Positions 48,844 to 59,057 of a stretch of 64,000 bases of DNA are shown here, piece by piece. The stretch is from assembly GCF_028583425.1 (NCBI RefSeq), contig NC_072807.1, forward strand, positions 38,135,001-38,199,000, in the 5' to 3' direction. The notes below the pieces were generated by a model. That model was not told the origin of the DNA, ran no database searches, and saw only the letters and a program-made list of their open reading frames with translations. The position numbers and the translations under genes are program-made. How positions within the stretch are numbered: the first letter of the stretch is position 1; every line of letters begins with the position of its first letter. Source of the stretch: Eublepharis macularius (Eukaryota > Chordata > Lepidosauria > Squamata > Eublepharidae).

Positions 48844-48899
48844 AAGATTTCTGTAAGATCAGCAAAATTTCTCAGGGGTCTTCATACACCTATCTAACT

Positions 48900-49060
48900 T
48901 TATATAATGTCAGAACATGACAGCAGCCATGCTGGATCAGACTAAAGGTTTACCTGGTCCAGAAACCTGCTCCACAAAACAGCCAACCAGATTGCCTATA
49001 AACAGGGCACAGAGGCCAAAGTTTCCCCCTGTTGCAAACCCCGCCCCTCGTTTTTTCATT
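48900..49060 (+). mobile_element. Old interspersed repeat fragment, related to 18.8 kb copy
   Basis: GCCATGCTGGATCAGACTAA followed by TGGTCCAGAAACCTGC matches the head of the 18840 repeat with divergence. Confidence 0.4.
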
Positions 49061-49849
49061 TGAGCTAGAAACTCTGCTGAATCATAAAGATCCATAGAAA
49101 TGTTTGGTCACGAGAGTATGCAGTGATCCAGTGTGTCATGTGGTGGCTGCTTATAGTAGGGGATTGAACAGCAATTCTTGTTCATGGCATGACAGCAATT
49201 GCCAACGACTGAAGTTGTCAGCACACAATGGGTTACCTCGGTGCTTTTGAGAAATTTGGAAGGGTTTGGTGAAGAAAGTGAAGCAATTCAAACAGGTCTT
49301 TTGCATCTCATATTGGAGAAGGCAGTTTTGGCAATGGGTTCATCTCGATGCCACAATTCTGTGGAGTCTTCTTGGTTTGGCCATAAGGGTGCATTTCAAG
49401 TAATGTTGGGCTCAGAAGAGTCCAGGATTGTTAAGCTGCTCCTTCCTAGTAAGCACTTTACTGTTTTGTGCCCTGCAGTTGTTGAGTTGCTGCCCAAGGA
49501 ATGTGTCTGAAAACAAACAAGAGTTTTAACGACCGGCATCGTAAGTTGTGTCATAAGTCACCTCGGGCATGGCAACGCATGCGTGCAAAGAGTGCTTTTC
49601 AATGGCACATTTGCCGTCTTGCGCTGTAGTTAGTGGAGGAAAAGGCAGCCTCTTTCTCTAAGGATATATTTTTTGTTTTGCATAAAAAGGAGCCAAAGAC
49701 TTATCTGGAACGTCTTGCCTTCTGTTGGGTCATGCAGGAAAAAGAAATTCATTAGCCCATGGAAATTTGCAAGTGTGGCTCTTTCTGTTTTGATTGGCCT
49801 AGCCCAAGCCAATCAGTTCCTTCCTTTCATTTAACTTGCTCTTATGCTC
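49061..49849. other. No recognisable gene
   Basis: Immediate upstream region of the KLF13-like promoter. A 103-codon frame at 49199-49510 has no motif. Confidence 0.45.
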
Positions 49850-50397
49850 TTGCCAAGCTCAGGCTCCCAGCCACATCGCTGTCTGCTTGTTGCTGCTGCT
49901 CCCCTTACTGCCTGTCTCCTCTGGTGGCAGCAGCAGCAGCAGCAGCAGCTGAAGTCTCTGTCTGCTGCTTAACCTGATCAGCCCAGGATGCGGCTGCTCT
50001 GTGACATCACAGCCAGATGTTTGGCAGAACCCCACACCCCCACGCACTGGGGTCTGGAATAATCTGAAGAGCAGTAACGGACAAGCTTGCTCAGTTCTGC
50101 CGTCAGCATGCAGTCCTGGAAGGGCTGAAGGCTTGTTATTGTAGACAACCGTCGTTAACTCTGTTCCAAACAACAGGCTGTTCCGGATGGGTTTTGTGTT
50201 GCTTTTCCCTTTCACTGGACATCATTTCTCTTGAGAAAGAAAGCAGCTGGGTGTGACCCTTGCTAAGAAAGTACTTCTCTGGTCGCTGCAAGACAAGAAG
50301 TGTTGTGTGTGGAGATCTACAGGTGCAAGGTGGAGGTTTTTTTTTTAAGCGAACACAAAAGGGAAAATTGCCATTGACACCAGAAGAGGTGTGAAAA
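49850..50397 (+). promoter_or_regulatory. Probable promoter/5'UTR region of KLF13-like
   Basis: This is unique-looking sequence directly upstream of the KLF start codon. It contains a run of eight CAG units (49928-49949) and a CRE/AP-1-like TGACATCA (50002-50009) in a near-palindromic context. A T-rich tract lies about 55 bp before the ATG. I see no TATA box and no CpG-dense stretch, which is unusual for a KLF13-type gene, so the main promoter could lie further upstream with a non-coding first exon. The transcription start cannot be set from sequence alone. Confidence 0.4.
49928..49949 (+). repeat. (CAG)n repeat upstream of KLF13-like
   Basis: Roughly seven to eight CAG units in the presumed promoter/5'UTR region. 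Confidence 0.9.
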
Positions 50398-50941
50398 ATG
50401 GCAACCGCTGCCTACTTTGCCGCCCAGTGCCTTGTCTCAATGTCAAGTCGTGTTGTCATCCACAGCCCCACAGGAGAATCAGCCCTTCAACCAGCGGTGA
50501 TCGCTTCACCGCTCATCATCTCAAACCGGGACAAGAAATGTGAAGGGAAAGACTCTGGAAGAGACAACGGAAGTGGGGCCTCCGTCTATGCGGTGGCCAG
50601 CATTTTAGCAGACTTAAACCAGCACGTTCCAAAGCCATCGTCCCCCCAGGTGGAGAAACCAGAGAGCGCCGACAGAGGGGAGAAGCCAAACCTTTCAGTC
50701 ACCTGTGAAAAGTTTGGAGAAGAAAGTCTCTTGCCGGCTGGCAAGTGTGGAGGAGGGAAAGCAACCACACCTACCAGCTTGGCAGCAACGAACACACCGA
50801 GCCCTAAACAAAGGAGCAGGAGAGGGCGATGCCGGCTTGACCCTGAGTTACCTCAGAAAAAGCATAAATGCCACTATGTGGGCTGTGAAAAGGTTTACGG
50901 CAAGTCGTCCCACCTGAAAGCTCACCTAAGGACCCACACAG
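50398..50941 (+). CDS. KLF13: Kruppel-like factor 13-like, first coding exon
   Basis: This is the N-terminal exon of a nuclear zinc-finger transcription factor of the BTEB group (KLF9/13/14/16), which binds GC/GT boxes and usually represses through Sin3A. Residues 5-17 ([13 protein letters not shown]) match the Sin3-interacting helix of that group. Residues 61-76 ([16 protein letters not shown]) match the KLF13 segment before the linker. A basic stretch (RSRRGR) precedes zinc finger 1, whose C158, C163, H176 and H180 are all present, and [16 protein letters not shown] is KLF13-like. The ATG has A at -3 and G at +4, a strong context. Coding stops in phase 1 after the first base of Gly182, at a GTGAGT donor, the position where KLF13 genes are split. 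Fingers 2 and 3 must lie in exon 2, outside the window. The exon is not GC-rich, and the residues usually found between AAY and FAA are missing, so a lineage-specific KLF13 paralogue is possible. The open frame running past the donor to a stop near 50964 is intron read-through. Confidence 0.9.
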
Positions 50942-50947
50942 GTGAGT
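50942..50947 (+). other. Splice donor of KLF13-like exon 1
   Basis: The sequence ACAG|GTGAGT is a full consensus 5' splice site. It falls inside the inter-finger linker codon (THTG|E), which matches the conserved phase-1 intron of BTEB-group KLF genes. Confidence 0.88.
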
Positions 50948-51314
50948 CACGGGCTTGCTTCTAATGGCACTGTGGGGAGGGGGGGGGGAGCAAACCGGCC
51001 AACATTAGGACATCCCACGAACAGAACCGTAGTGCAGCTTACAGGTAATTCAGCCACGCACGGGCACTTCTGAACACAGAAGTTGCTACTGGCCGCCCTC
51101 TTTCTGCACCGGCTCTGACCTTGTTGCTGCCACTTTTCAGGCACCGTTTTGGTGCGTCGGCTTCCAGTGCTGCCTTACAGCAGCATAGCTGCCATTCATT
51201 CTGTGCAATCCAGTTTCTTCAAAACGATGTAGAGGTATTGGGACTTGTGGCACTTGCTTGCATTTTGAGTCTTCTGGTACTGCCTGGTATGTTTGTGCAA
51301 CTTCTGAAGGACAA

Positions 51315-51395
51315 AGCATCATTTGCTTTGTTCTTCTGAAGCTGCCCTGAAGTTAGCTTTGGTCGAAAGGCAGCTTAGAAATAAATAAATGAAGA
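51315..51395 (+). mobile_element. LINE 3' tail fragment (L2-like)
   Basis: GAAAGGCAGCTTAGAAATAA ATAAATG is the kind of 3' terminus seen on L2-like LINEs in this window. No coding part is recognisable. Confidence 0.45.
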
Positions 51396-51544
51396 TGAGA
51401 GGGATGCATAAGTGGAAGGAGCTTCAAGGGGTGAGCAGCTGCTATCGAAAACAAAGTGTATCCTGACATTTTCCCAGAATGGACGTTGGCAAATAATCTC
51501 TCCGTTTCTTTTCTTCCGTCAACGGCGAGATATATAATCCGGTA

Positions 51545-51650
51545 AATCAGAGTCATGGAAGGGACCTCTAGGGTCGTCTAGTCCAACCCCCTGCACAATG
51601 CAGGAAATTCACAGCTGCCTCCCCCTTGCATGTATTAACCCCACTAGATA
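51545..51650 (-). mobile_element. CR1 LINE 3' UTR fragment
   Basis: CGTCTAGTCCAACCCCCTGC followed by ACAATGCAGGAAATTCACAG matches the CR1 3' UTR on the minus strand. Confidence 0.75.
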
Positions 51651-54079
51651 AATATTAATGCTAGAAAGTATAAACAGCACGGCCACCTTTTAACGACTAT
51701 CAAGGCTGTGGGTCAGGTCAACGTTTGCTGTTATCAAGGAAAACATGGGCCAGAGTGCTAGGAACCTAGCAGCCAGACCCCAGTTTTTTCCAGTTAATAC
51801 TTGAGGCTGCTTTTCACTTCATCCAACCAATGACTGGTAACTGGATTTGTTCGTGTGGATTATCTTGTGTAATAGTTTTGTGTGATTGTAGGGCTGGCAG
51901 GCCCCAAGACATTTCGGTGCATTCTTTCTCGACTCGTTGGTGTTGGGCATCAGTGAGTGATCGTGTGTGAGGACACCAGTACTCACCAGTGCTCTTGCAC
52001 CAGTGCTCGCACCAGTGCTCTTGCTCTGTTCCTCATCATGTCAGGAGGGATTCCAGGTTCCCTGACATCTATCTTTAAATGTACCCCAAATCTGATGACT
52101 GAGACGCCTTGCCACAGAAAAAGGCTGCCTCGGTTTGCTTCCCAGTGCCCTCCCTTGCTGAAGTACATCAAATGAATTTGGGTTTTGCTTGGGGTGGGAG
52201 AGAAATTTCAACAATATCAAAGTAATGCGGTACACAGGACATACAAGATTCCCTTGGATGGTGGGTGTCTTGATGCTAAAATTTTTATTTAGAAGTACTG
52301 TAAGTCCCTTTCGGTGGAAAGGGCGTCACTTCCAAGCAAGCATTCTTCGCACTGTCGCTTTCGACCCCCCTTCCTTGCCGTGGCTTTCATGTTTAAGGGA
52401 GAATATTTATTTCCTCGCTTGCCACTTGAACTTGGCAAAGCGTCCATGAATCACGCCCCCTCTGCTCTTGCCCAAACTTCTCTTTTGCTTCCTTTTAAAC
52501 ACAGAGACAAAAGGATTTTAAGCTCATAAAACCAACTGGAAATTTAAGCGGAGGAGGCTGCTGGGGAAAACTCCTCTCTTTGATGCCAAGAAGCAGGGCT
52601 TGGCTGCTCAGCCTCTGGGGAGAGGGAGGGAAGGAAAGAGGCAGCCAACGTCATTCTGGAGTGGGCTGGGGAGCAGGAGTCGTTCAGGGACACGGGCTCC
52701 CAGCCACGCTCTCTTTGTTATTAGTATTTCAAAAATGTTAACCCTCCACTTCACTCCTTTCCTCTGGACTGCCGGATTTAGTCTGGCTGTTGGCATAGCA
52801 AGCTAAGGGCAAGATGGGAGCCAAGGTGGCCCTGGGTGTCTCTCTTCTGTGGGAGTGGCTGAATCCCACAGGCTTTGGGCTTCTTTGTTTAACTGTTTCC
52901 CCTCGGGCAAGACTCGAAAGACAAGACAAAAACACACCTTCCAAGGTTCCCCTTCTTGGCAAGAAGAGGAAAACTCTCTCTCGGCAAATGTTTTCTACCA
53001 ATCCTCCCACAACAAAGTGTTTTACATCCAAGTCCAATAAGAGGCGTCAAGGTCTCCCCTTTCTTCCAGGTCTCCCAGGAGGCCAACGCTAACCACAGCA
53101 GCTCTTGCCAGCAGCCACGAAAGGAAGGGGGAATGTTCTCAGTAGTCCCAAAGGTTATTAATATTCTTGGACGTGAAGGGAGAGAATCACCCTCCCTTCT
53201 GGCCGTTTCCCATGAGAAGGAACATCTCCAATTCAATGTGAGTGACACAAACAACAATTGGAAAGAAAAGTGTATGTTGAGTGGAGGTTGAGTTTTTTTC
53301 TCAAAAAGACCAGTTTACTTCATTTATTGATTTATAGCTGGCTCTGGGTGAGCAATTAAAAAAAAATCTGTCCTGCTCCATGAAAAAGTGAAGTTGCGTT
53401 AAATTTTCCCACCGTACTCCTGAGACACAAAGGCTAGCCCATACAAGAAGGGCTCCGGTGTTTGCTGTTTGGGTGCTGTTTGGGCTCCGGTGGAATTCCC
53501 TCTGCAGGAGGGAGTTCTAAAATCGAGGGGATGTTACTTGGAACGTTTCCATGGGGCCTGCATTAAACGTTTGCCCGCTTCAATTTTTGGATTGAGAATA
53601 TTCACCTTTTACAGCCACTGTGCTCCCCGTCTATTACCATTCTGGAACTGCCCCTGTCCTTCTTTGTAGGGTCATCCCAAACAATCAGGGATCACATAGT
53701 GAATGCAATGGTATCATTCACAACACTATGTTAATCAGATGAGCACCATTTGCACTCCTGCTATCTTGGAGGGCAAATGGTGCTCATTTACGGCTCATGG
53801 TGCCAGCAATGGTGTGGGCGGTGCTTCCTAAACAGATCATTTGGCTGATCCTACACTATCAGGCATGGGACAAATCACAGGGGCCGAACAAATTCTATTA
53901 ACTGGAGTACTTCTGTCCCAGTTTTCCATCTAGATAGGAGACCCTCAAGAAGCAAACACCATTTGTGCCTCCTTTTTGCAGTGACCACAACAAATATCCA
54001 AAGAAGTATGCTGTTAGATGATTCCGAAAATGTTTACAAAAAATTGCCTTCTCTTTTGGCTCGGCCCAATATGCCCGTT
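51651..54079 (+). other. Intron 1 of KLF13-like, repeat-poor part
   Basis: Presumed intron with few mobile elements. No second zinc-finger exon (expected to encode RPFAC-type fingers) is present. Confidence 0.5.
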
Positions 54080-54275
54080 GCCCTGATATGGGTAGCCCAG
54101 GCCAGCGCAGCTAAGTAGGGTCGGCCTTGGTTAGCAACTGGATGGGCGACCTCCAAAGAAGAACAGGGTCGCAGAGGCAGGCAATGGCAACCCACCTCTG
54201 AATGTCTCTTGCCTTGAAAACCCCAGCAGGGGTCTCCATAAGTCAGCTATGGCTTAAGGGCATTTTCTACCACCA
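54080..54275 (+). mobile_element. 5S rRNA-derived SINE
   Basis: CAGCTAAGTAGGGTCGGCCT TGGTTAGCAACTGGATGGGC GACC is 5S rRNA-like. The body AGGCAATGGCAACCCACCTC TGAATGTCTCTTGCC follows, and the 3' end CCATAAGTCAGCTATGGCTT resembles the Bov-B terminus. It lies in intron 1 of the KLF13-like gene. Confidence 0.82.
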
Positions 54276-55769
54276 ATATGCCCAGTACAGTCCCCATCTG
54301 GAGGCCATTCTATGTGTGCCTGTTCACGTGAAATGGTCCATCAAGTATGTCAGGATTATTTTACACAGCCCCTCTGCAAACGTTGCAGTGAGAGATCGAA
54401 AACTGGTCCAAGTGGAAAGTGAGCTGCGACATCTGAATGGCTCATCGTATAGTAGCAGCAGCCATACAGATCAGCCTGAGATTGCCTTTACGTGGTGGCT
54501 TTAATGAGCAAGCTGTGTAAGGATGAGTGACACCCCTTTATAGAGAACTCTTCTTACTCTGGGCCAGAAGAAAACGTTGTTTGACCCAGTGGATTATGCC
54601 TGATCCTCTTCAGATTGCCAATATTTCTTAAAGTTAGACACCTCCTAGTTGCCTTCATATGTTTTCAGTTTGCTCACATTTAAACTGCATCATGGGTTTT
54701 GAAGTCTATTCCTGCTGTATTGTTCACCTCCACGCTTATCTGCATGCACAAAAACGTCACTAACCATGTAAGCAAGTAACCACAGACAACAAGTAACTGA
54801 GACTACAAAACACCCAGCATACACAAATACATCCACAATGCATAATGTGAAAGACAGAAGTAATAACCGCAAGAAGAGGCCCAGCTTGATTCCAGCTCAT
54901 AGGCTGCAGTTTGAGTTCAACGTCTCCTGGAAATCTGCCACCGATTCCATCCAAGCAAAAGTTTGAAATCAAGCCGAAGTTCTACTTTGGGAGGAATCTA
55001 GCAGTGGCTCTAAATCTTATTTAAAGAGGAAGGGTGTGAAGTTTCATTAGGACTTTGCGAGGGAAACGGGGAATTCAAACATGGATGGAAAAGGGTACAT
55101 TGCGTAGGAGTGAGCTCGAATTTCGGGAAAGACATCTGTTCACAACACAGATGGAAGAGATAGAGGTTGTTTTATATCCATGGTTCCGAGGCTCAGAACA
55201 GAAATTCTGGCTCCAGGAATTTATTTTTACAGTAAATTTAGCACTAATTTGTGGCAATCTAGGCGTGTATGGTAATTTGTCTAATTGTAACAACGCTGAT
55301 TGCCAACCCAAAACGTTGACTGTTTTACTCTTCTTGAAATCTGCTGTTTGTTTTGAGAATCTCTCAACTGCAAGGAATGGCAAACTTTGGCCTGAATAAT
55401 ACCCACCTCCTGCCGCCCCCGGCATGTCTCGATTCTTGCATGAACACAGTGGTGAAGGAACAGGATCACTTGCATTTTCTGCCAGACTGGAATAGCTTGT
55501 ACAGTATTCTGTAAACCAGTTGAAAGTTAAGAGAACCCCTTCAGGCTAGGAGCACAGCATCACGTAATGATTGATTATAGGTAGACACAGACACAAGGTA
55601 CAGCTTGTACTTGTTAGAGGCGCGTGCACATCTCTTTTTCCTACTGCAAAGCGATCCAAGAGGCCTAAGCTCATGCCCAAGGAAAAAGAAGAAGCTTCCC
55701 AGCCGGGATTTGTGGAAGGGCGGAGCACGACCAGGGCTAGGGTGGCACACCACGAATCTGTGGTAGTAC

Positions 55770-56018
55770 CAGGGCTTTTTTTCTGGGGAAAGAGGTGGTG
55801 GAACTCAGTGGGTTGCCCTCAGAGAAAATGGTCACATGGCTGGTGGCCCCACCCCCTGATCTCCAGACAGAGGGGAGTTGAGATTGCCCTCCACGCCGCT
55901 TAGGCAATCTCAACTCCCCTCTGCCTGGAGATCAGGGGGTGGGGCCACCAGCCATGTGACCATTTTCAAGAGGTTCCGGAACTCCATCCCCCCGTGTTCC
56001 TGCTGAAAAAAAGCCCTG
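55770..56018. mobile_element. Non-autonomous hAT element (family C), 249 bp
   Basis: Same termini. Flanks GGTAGTAC and GGTAGCAC agree at 7 of 8. The two arms are near-complementary around a short centre. It lies in intron 1 of the KLF13-like gene. Confidence 0.9.
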
Positions 56019-56026
56019 GGTAGCAC

Positions 56027-57290
56027 ACAAAAAGTGCGGCGGGTGTTTTGGAGCAAAAAATAAATAAATCTGATTCTTGTGAATTTCACCTTCCATTAGA
56101 AAGCTGCCAGGTTTTAGCTGTGATGGATGAAAGCCCAAAGAAGTCAGAGGAAGCACTTTAGTGTCCTGCGGAGTTCCTTGAACCTTCATGGGGTTGGCAA
56201 ACTCAGAATAAAGAACGCAAAACAAGAGAAACCCTGCGTACTGATAGGATGCAGCGTTCCTTTTTTTCTGGTACAGATGCACCCCCCCCCCAAAATACAA
56301 GCCCCTTCAGTTGCTCTTCTATGAGTTTATCCCCACGTTCTGCTCTAAGCTTTATGGAAATGTTGTAAACTAGGTCTTCTCCGCACCGGGCTTTTTTGTC
56401 AGTTCTGGCCCCATACTGCATTAATTTCTCTCCAGAGTTCTGCATGGTAGTCTCCAAACTGCTTCGCAGACTTTTTGCGTTCTGCAGAATCAATTTTCCT
56501 CCAGGTTTTCTGTGGGTTTTCTCCCTGGGCACATACCCTAATGTTTTTTTCCACAGTGAGGCCAAACCACGGCTTTTTTGAAGCGTAGAATGCTTTCTTC
56601 GGTGTGCGGCCTGCCTTTCGCCCTCTCCTCCATCCCCCTGCGTCCTGATTGGTTGATCAGCAATGTATAACCACCACACCTTCCTCCCCTTTCTTCCTCC
56701 ACCACTCCCACCCCTTATCGTTTAAAACAAAATGTCATTGTTATGTGTTGTGTGTTCATGTTAACCTTGGCAGTCGAATGGTCTTCTCACCAATAAAAGC
56801 TTGCGTGGGAGTATGTTGCGTTTCCTATATTTTTAGTCTAGATATTTTATCTTGTTTTTAAATTTCTTAAAAACCACAATGCTGCAACATTATTGTTTTT
56901 TAAAAATTGTTTTAAAAACCTGCTCAGTATTTTAAACTTTCCCTCCAGAACGCCTCAGCCAATCAACAAACAGAATGTCGTTGTTGTTTGATCTGGAGCA
57001 CAAACAGGGTGAGGTACAGGTTAATCACAACCTCTTCTCATGGCCAAACGTTAAAATGTTTTAATGCATGTGCCTAAAAACAACCAAACCCCCTACATTG
57101 ACGAAACTGCTGACATCGTTTTTCTTCAGAAAGCCTGCAGCAGAAACGAGGCATCTTTCTAAATGCAGAAATAAAAACCAGCCTCCACATCAGTTCATTA
57201 CAGAATTCTCCTAAACGTAGCGTGTGATGCTCTGTGGGCATCCAAGTCGCTGGGCAACTTTGCACCGGTGCTTCTGTCTCTGCCTTCAGC
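56027..57290 (+). other. Intron 1 of KLF13-like, unassigned part
   Basis: A 158-codon minus-strand frame (56203-56679) overlaps a possible old inverted-repeat element (56380-56625, CCGCACCG/CGGTGTGCGG ends). It is not convincing as a gene. Confidence 0.35.
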
Positions 57291-57356
57291 GAAGCAAAAG
57301 GAGATGGTTGTTGTGGACTTTCTGGGCTGTATCGCCGTGGTCTTGGCATTGTAGTT

Positions 57357-57397
57357 CCTGACGTTTCGCCAGCAGCTGTGGCTGGCATCTTCAGAGG
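57357..57397 (-). ncRNA. Hammerhead ribozyme motif (family D, copy D2, left arm)
   Basis: On the minus strand: CCT, CTGAAGA, one extra T, GCCAGC, 7-nt loop CACAGCT, GCTGGC, GAAA, stem III ACGT (self-complementary), cleavage nucleotide C giving a canonical GUC site, then AGG pairing with CCT. The core is intact and stem II is a perfect 6 bp. Stem I is only 3 bp, so activity is uncertain. Confidence 0.5.
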
Positions 57398-57433
57398 TGT
57401 AGCACCAAAAGACAGAGATCTCTCAGATCTACA

Positions 57434-57474
57434 CCTCTGAAGATGCCAGCCACAGCTTCTGGCGAAACATCAGG
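57434..57474 (+). ncRNA. Decayed hammerhead motif (family D, copy D2, right arm)
   Basis: This is the inverted counterpart of the minus-strand motif. CCT, CTGAAGA, T, GCCAGC, loop, TCTGGC, GAAA, ACAT, C and AGG are readable. One stem II pair (C-T) and the stem III palindrome (ACGT to ACAT) are damaged. Confidence 0.4.
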
Positions 57475-57749
57475 AACTACAATGCCAAGACCACGGCTAT
57501 ACAGCCCGGAAAATCCAAAACAACCATCGTTCTCCAGCTGTGAAAGCCTTCAACAATATATTGAAGCAAAAGGAGGTTTGCACAGCACTTTCTTTTTGCC
57601 ACACAGGACAATCCACAGAAAAGGGGGCCAAAATTCTCAGAGGGAAGGAAGGGGGCTGCTTTACTTCCCACCAGATTCCACCTTGAAGCTATGAGTGCCT
57701 CGCGGTGACCAGTTTCTGGAGGGCAGCCAGTGTTCGTATGTAGAGAATT

Positions 57750-57872
57750 AGAACAAAATTCAAGTCCAGCAGCAACTTAAAAAACCAACACAATTTTCAG
57801 AGGGATAAGCTGTTGTGAGTCAAAGCCCACCTGAAAGAATGTACTCAGCATTCTAGTAGCACTTTTAAATAT
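57750..57872. mobile_element. Family A relic, copy A10
   Basis: Decayed arms beginning TTCAAGTCCAGCAGCAACTT and ending TCTAGTAGCACTTTTAA. Only traces of the minus-strand core remain. Confidence 0.45.
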
Positions 57873-58839
57873 AGAATGAAATGCAGCCTTGCGACGCTGC
57901 TACGTTTTAATGCCACCTTAAATCCAAACTGCAAAATCCGAAAATGTGCTGATTTTGAACTTCTCTGGGAAGTTATTTCAGCTGCAGCCCCTCTGGGTCC
58001 TAGCCTCCCTCCCGCATGCCAGTTTCAAAAGGGTCCAGTTCTGACTCTTGCCCACATAACCAGTTATCAAGCAACTTTTCCTACCCTAGGCTTTCTGCTC
58101 TGGAGTGAACAATAAGCTTGACTTGCAAAATAAATCACCCGCCCCCCCCACTCACCTACCCACACTGCAAAGCTCAGCATTATATGGCCCTTTGTCCCCT
58201 TCTATTGTATGTGAACAGAATATTTTGTACTCGTCCCGGAGGAGTCATCTGTAAGGGTAAAGAGCAATGACAAAAATACACAGAGAGCCTGGAAAAACAA
58301 TCACCGCGACTATATTGTTGTGAAGCACTCTGATAAGTTCCTTATCACTTTACTGAAGGCCTGTGTGGTGTTCCTGGCATTCACCTCCTCTGCTAGGATA
58401 ATCTGTCTCTGCCCGCAGTGACAAGACAACCTCTGTGCACGTGCAGAATGCTCCCCCATACCCCTGAACCGCTGTTGCCCACTCCCCATTCATTTGGAAT
58501 TAGAGCTTCCAGCTCAGACGTGTGACAGTCGAACCAAGGCAGGCTCTTACAGTTGCACAAGGTTTAAAAAGCAGGCGGCTTCTCCTCAACACGCTCTTCT
58601 CCAAATCCTTCATAACAATAATAAAAATAGAGGTTGGCCAGAGCAGCAAGCCAGCAACCTACCTGGTGAAGAGTTTCTCTTCTTTCCCTCGCTTATTTGC
58701 ATCTTAGCTGGAGCTTTTCTTCAATGTTAACACAAATCCTGGTTCTGATTCCGCAGGCCAAGAAAATCAGAGCATTTTAGCCTGTAAAAGGTGTGAAATT
58801 TGATTTCAGGATCTTGCAAAGATGCTGCCTATATACCCC

Positions 58840-59010
58840 TGATTAACTAGGGCTGGCAAGTAGCAGAGTTAGTACTTGGATGGGAGACTACTAAGGAAGA
58901 CCAGGGTTACTATACGGAAGAAGGCAATGACAAGCCACACCTGCTCATCTCTTGCGTTGCAACTCCATAAGGGATTGCCATGAGTTGGTTGCAACTTGAC
59001 AACACTTTAT
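58840..59010 (+). mobile_element. 5S rRNA-derived SINE with Bov-B-like 3' end
   Basis: GTTAGTACTTGGATGGGAGA C (58868-58888) matches the 5S rRNA C-box region almost exactly. The 3' end GATTGCCATGAGTTGGTTGC AACTTGACAACACTTTA parallels the Bov-B terminus at 30210. Confidence 0.85.
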
Positions 59011-59057
59011 TACTATTACTATTGTTATTTTCAAAGACAGAAAGGCAAGTTGGGATG

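Larger units (their letters stand above)
57304..57562 (+). mobile_element. Palindromic family D retroposon, copy D2
   Basis: A 259 bp inverted repeat (arms GGTTGTTGTGG... and CGTTTCGCCAGCAGCTGTGG), with the right arm extended to GTGAAAGCCTTCAACAATATATT. It is flanked by a perfect 13 bp duplication GAAGCAAAAGGAG (57291-57303, 57563-57575). It carries a hammerhead motif in each arm and lies in intron 1 of the KLF13-like gene. Confidence 0.85.

Noticed and set aside
50942..50964. Continuation of the KLF frame to a stop codon shortly after the donor
   Set aside because: The GTGAGT donor and the interruption of the zinc-finger array show that this is intron read-through, not the true C-terminus.
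56203..56679. 158-codon open frame on the minus strand
   Set aside because: No motif; overlaps a probable old inverted-repeat element inside the presumed intron.
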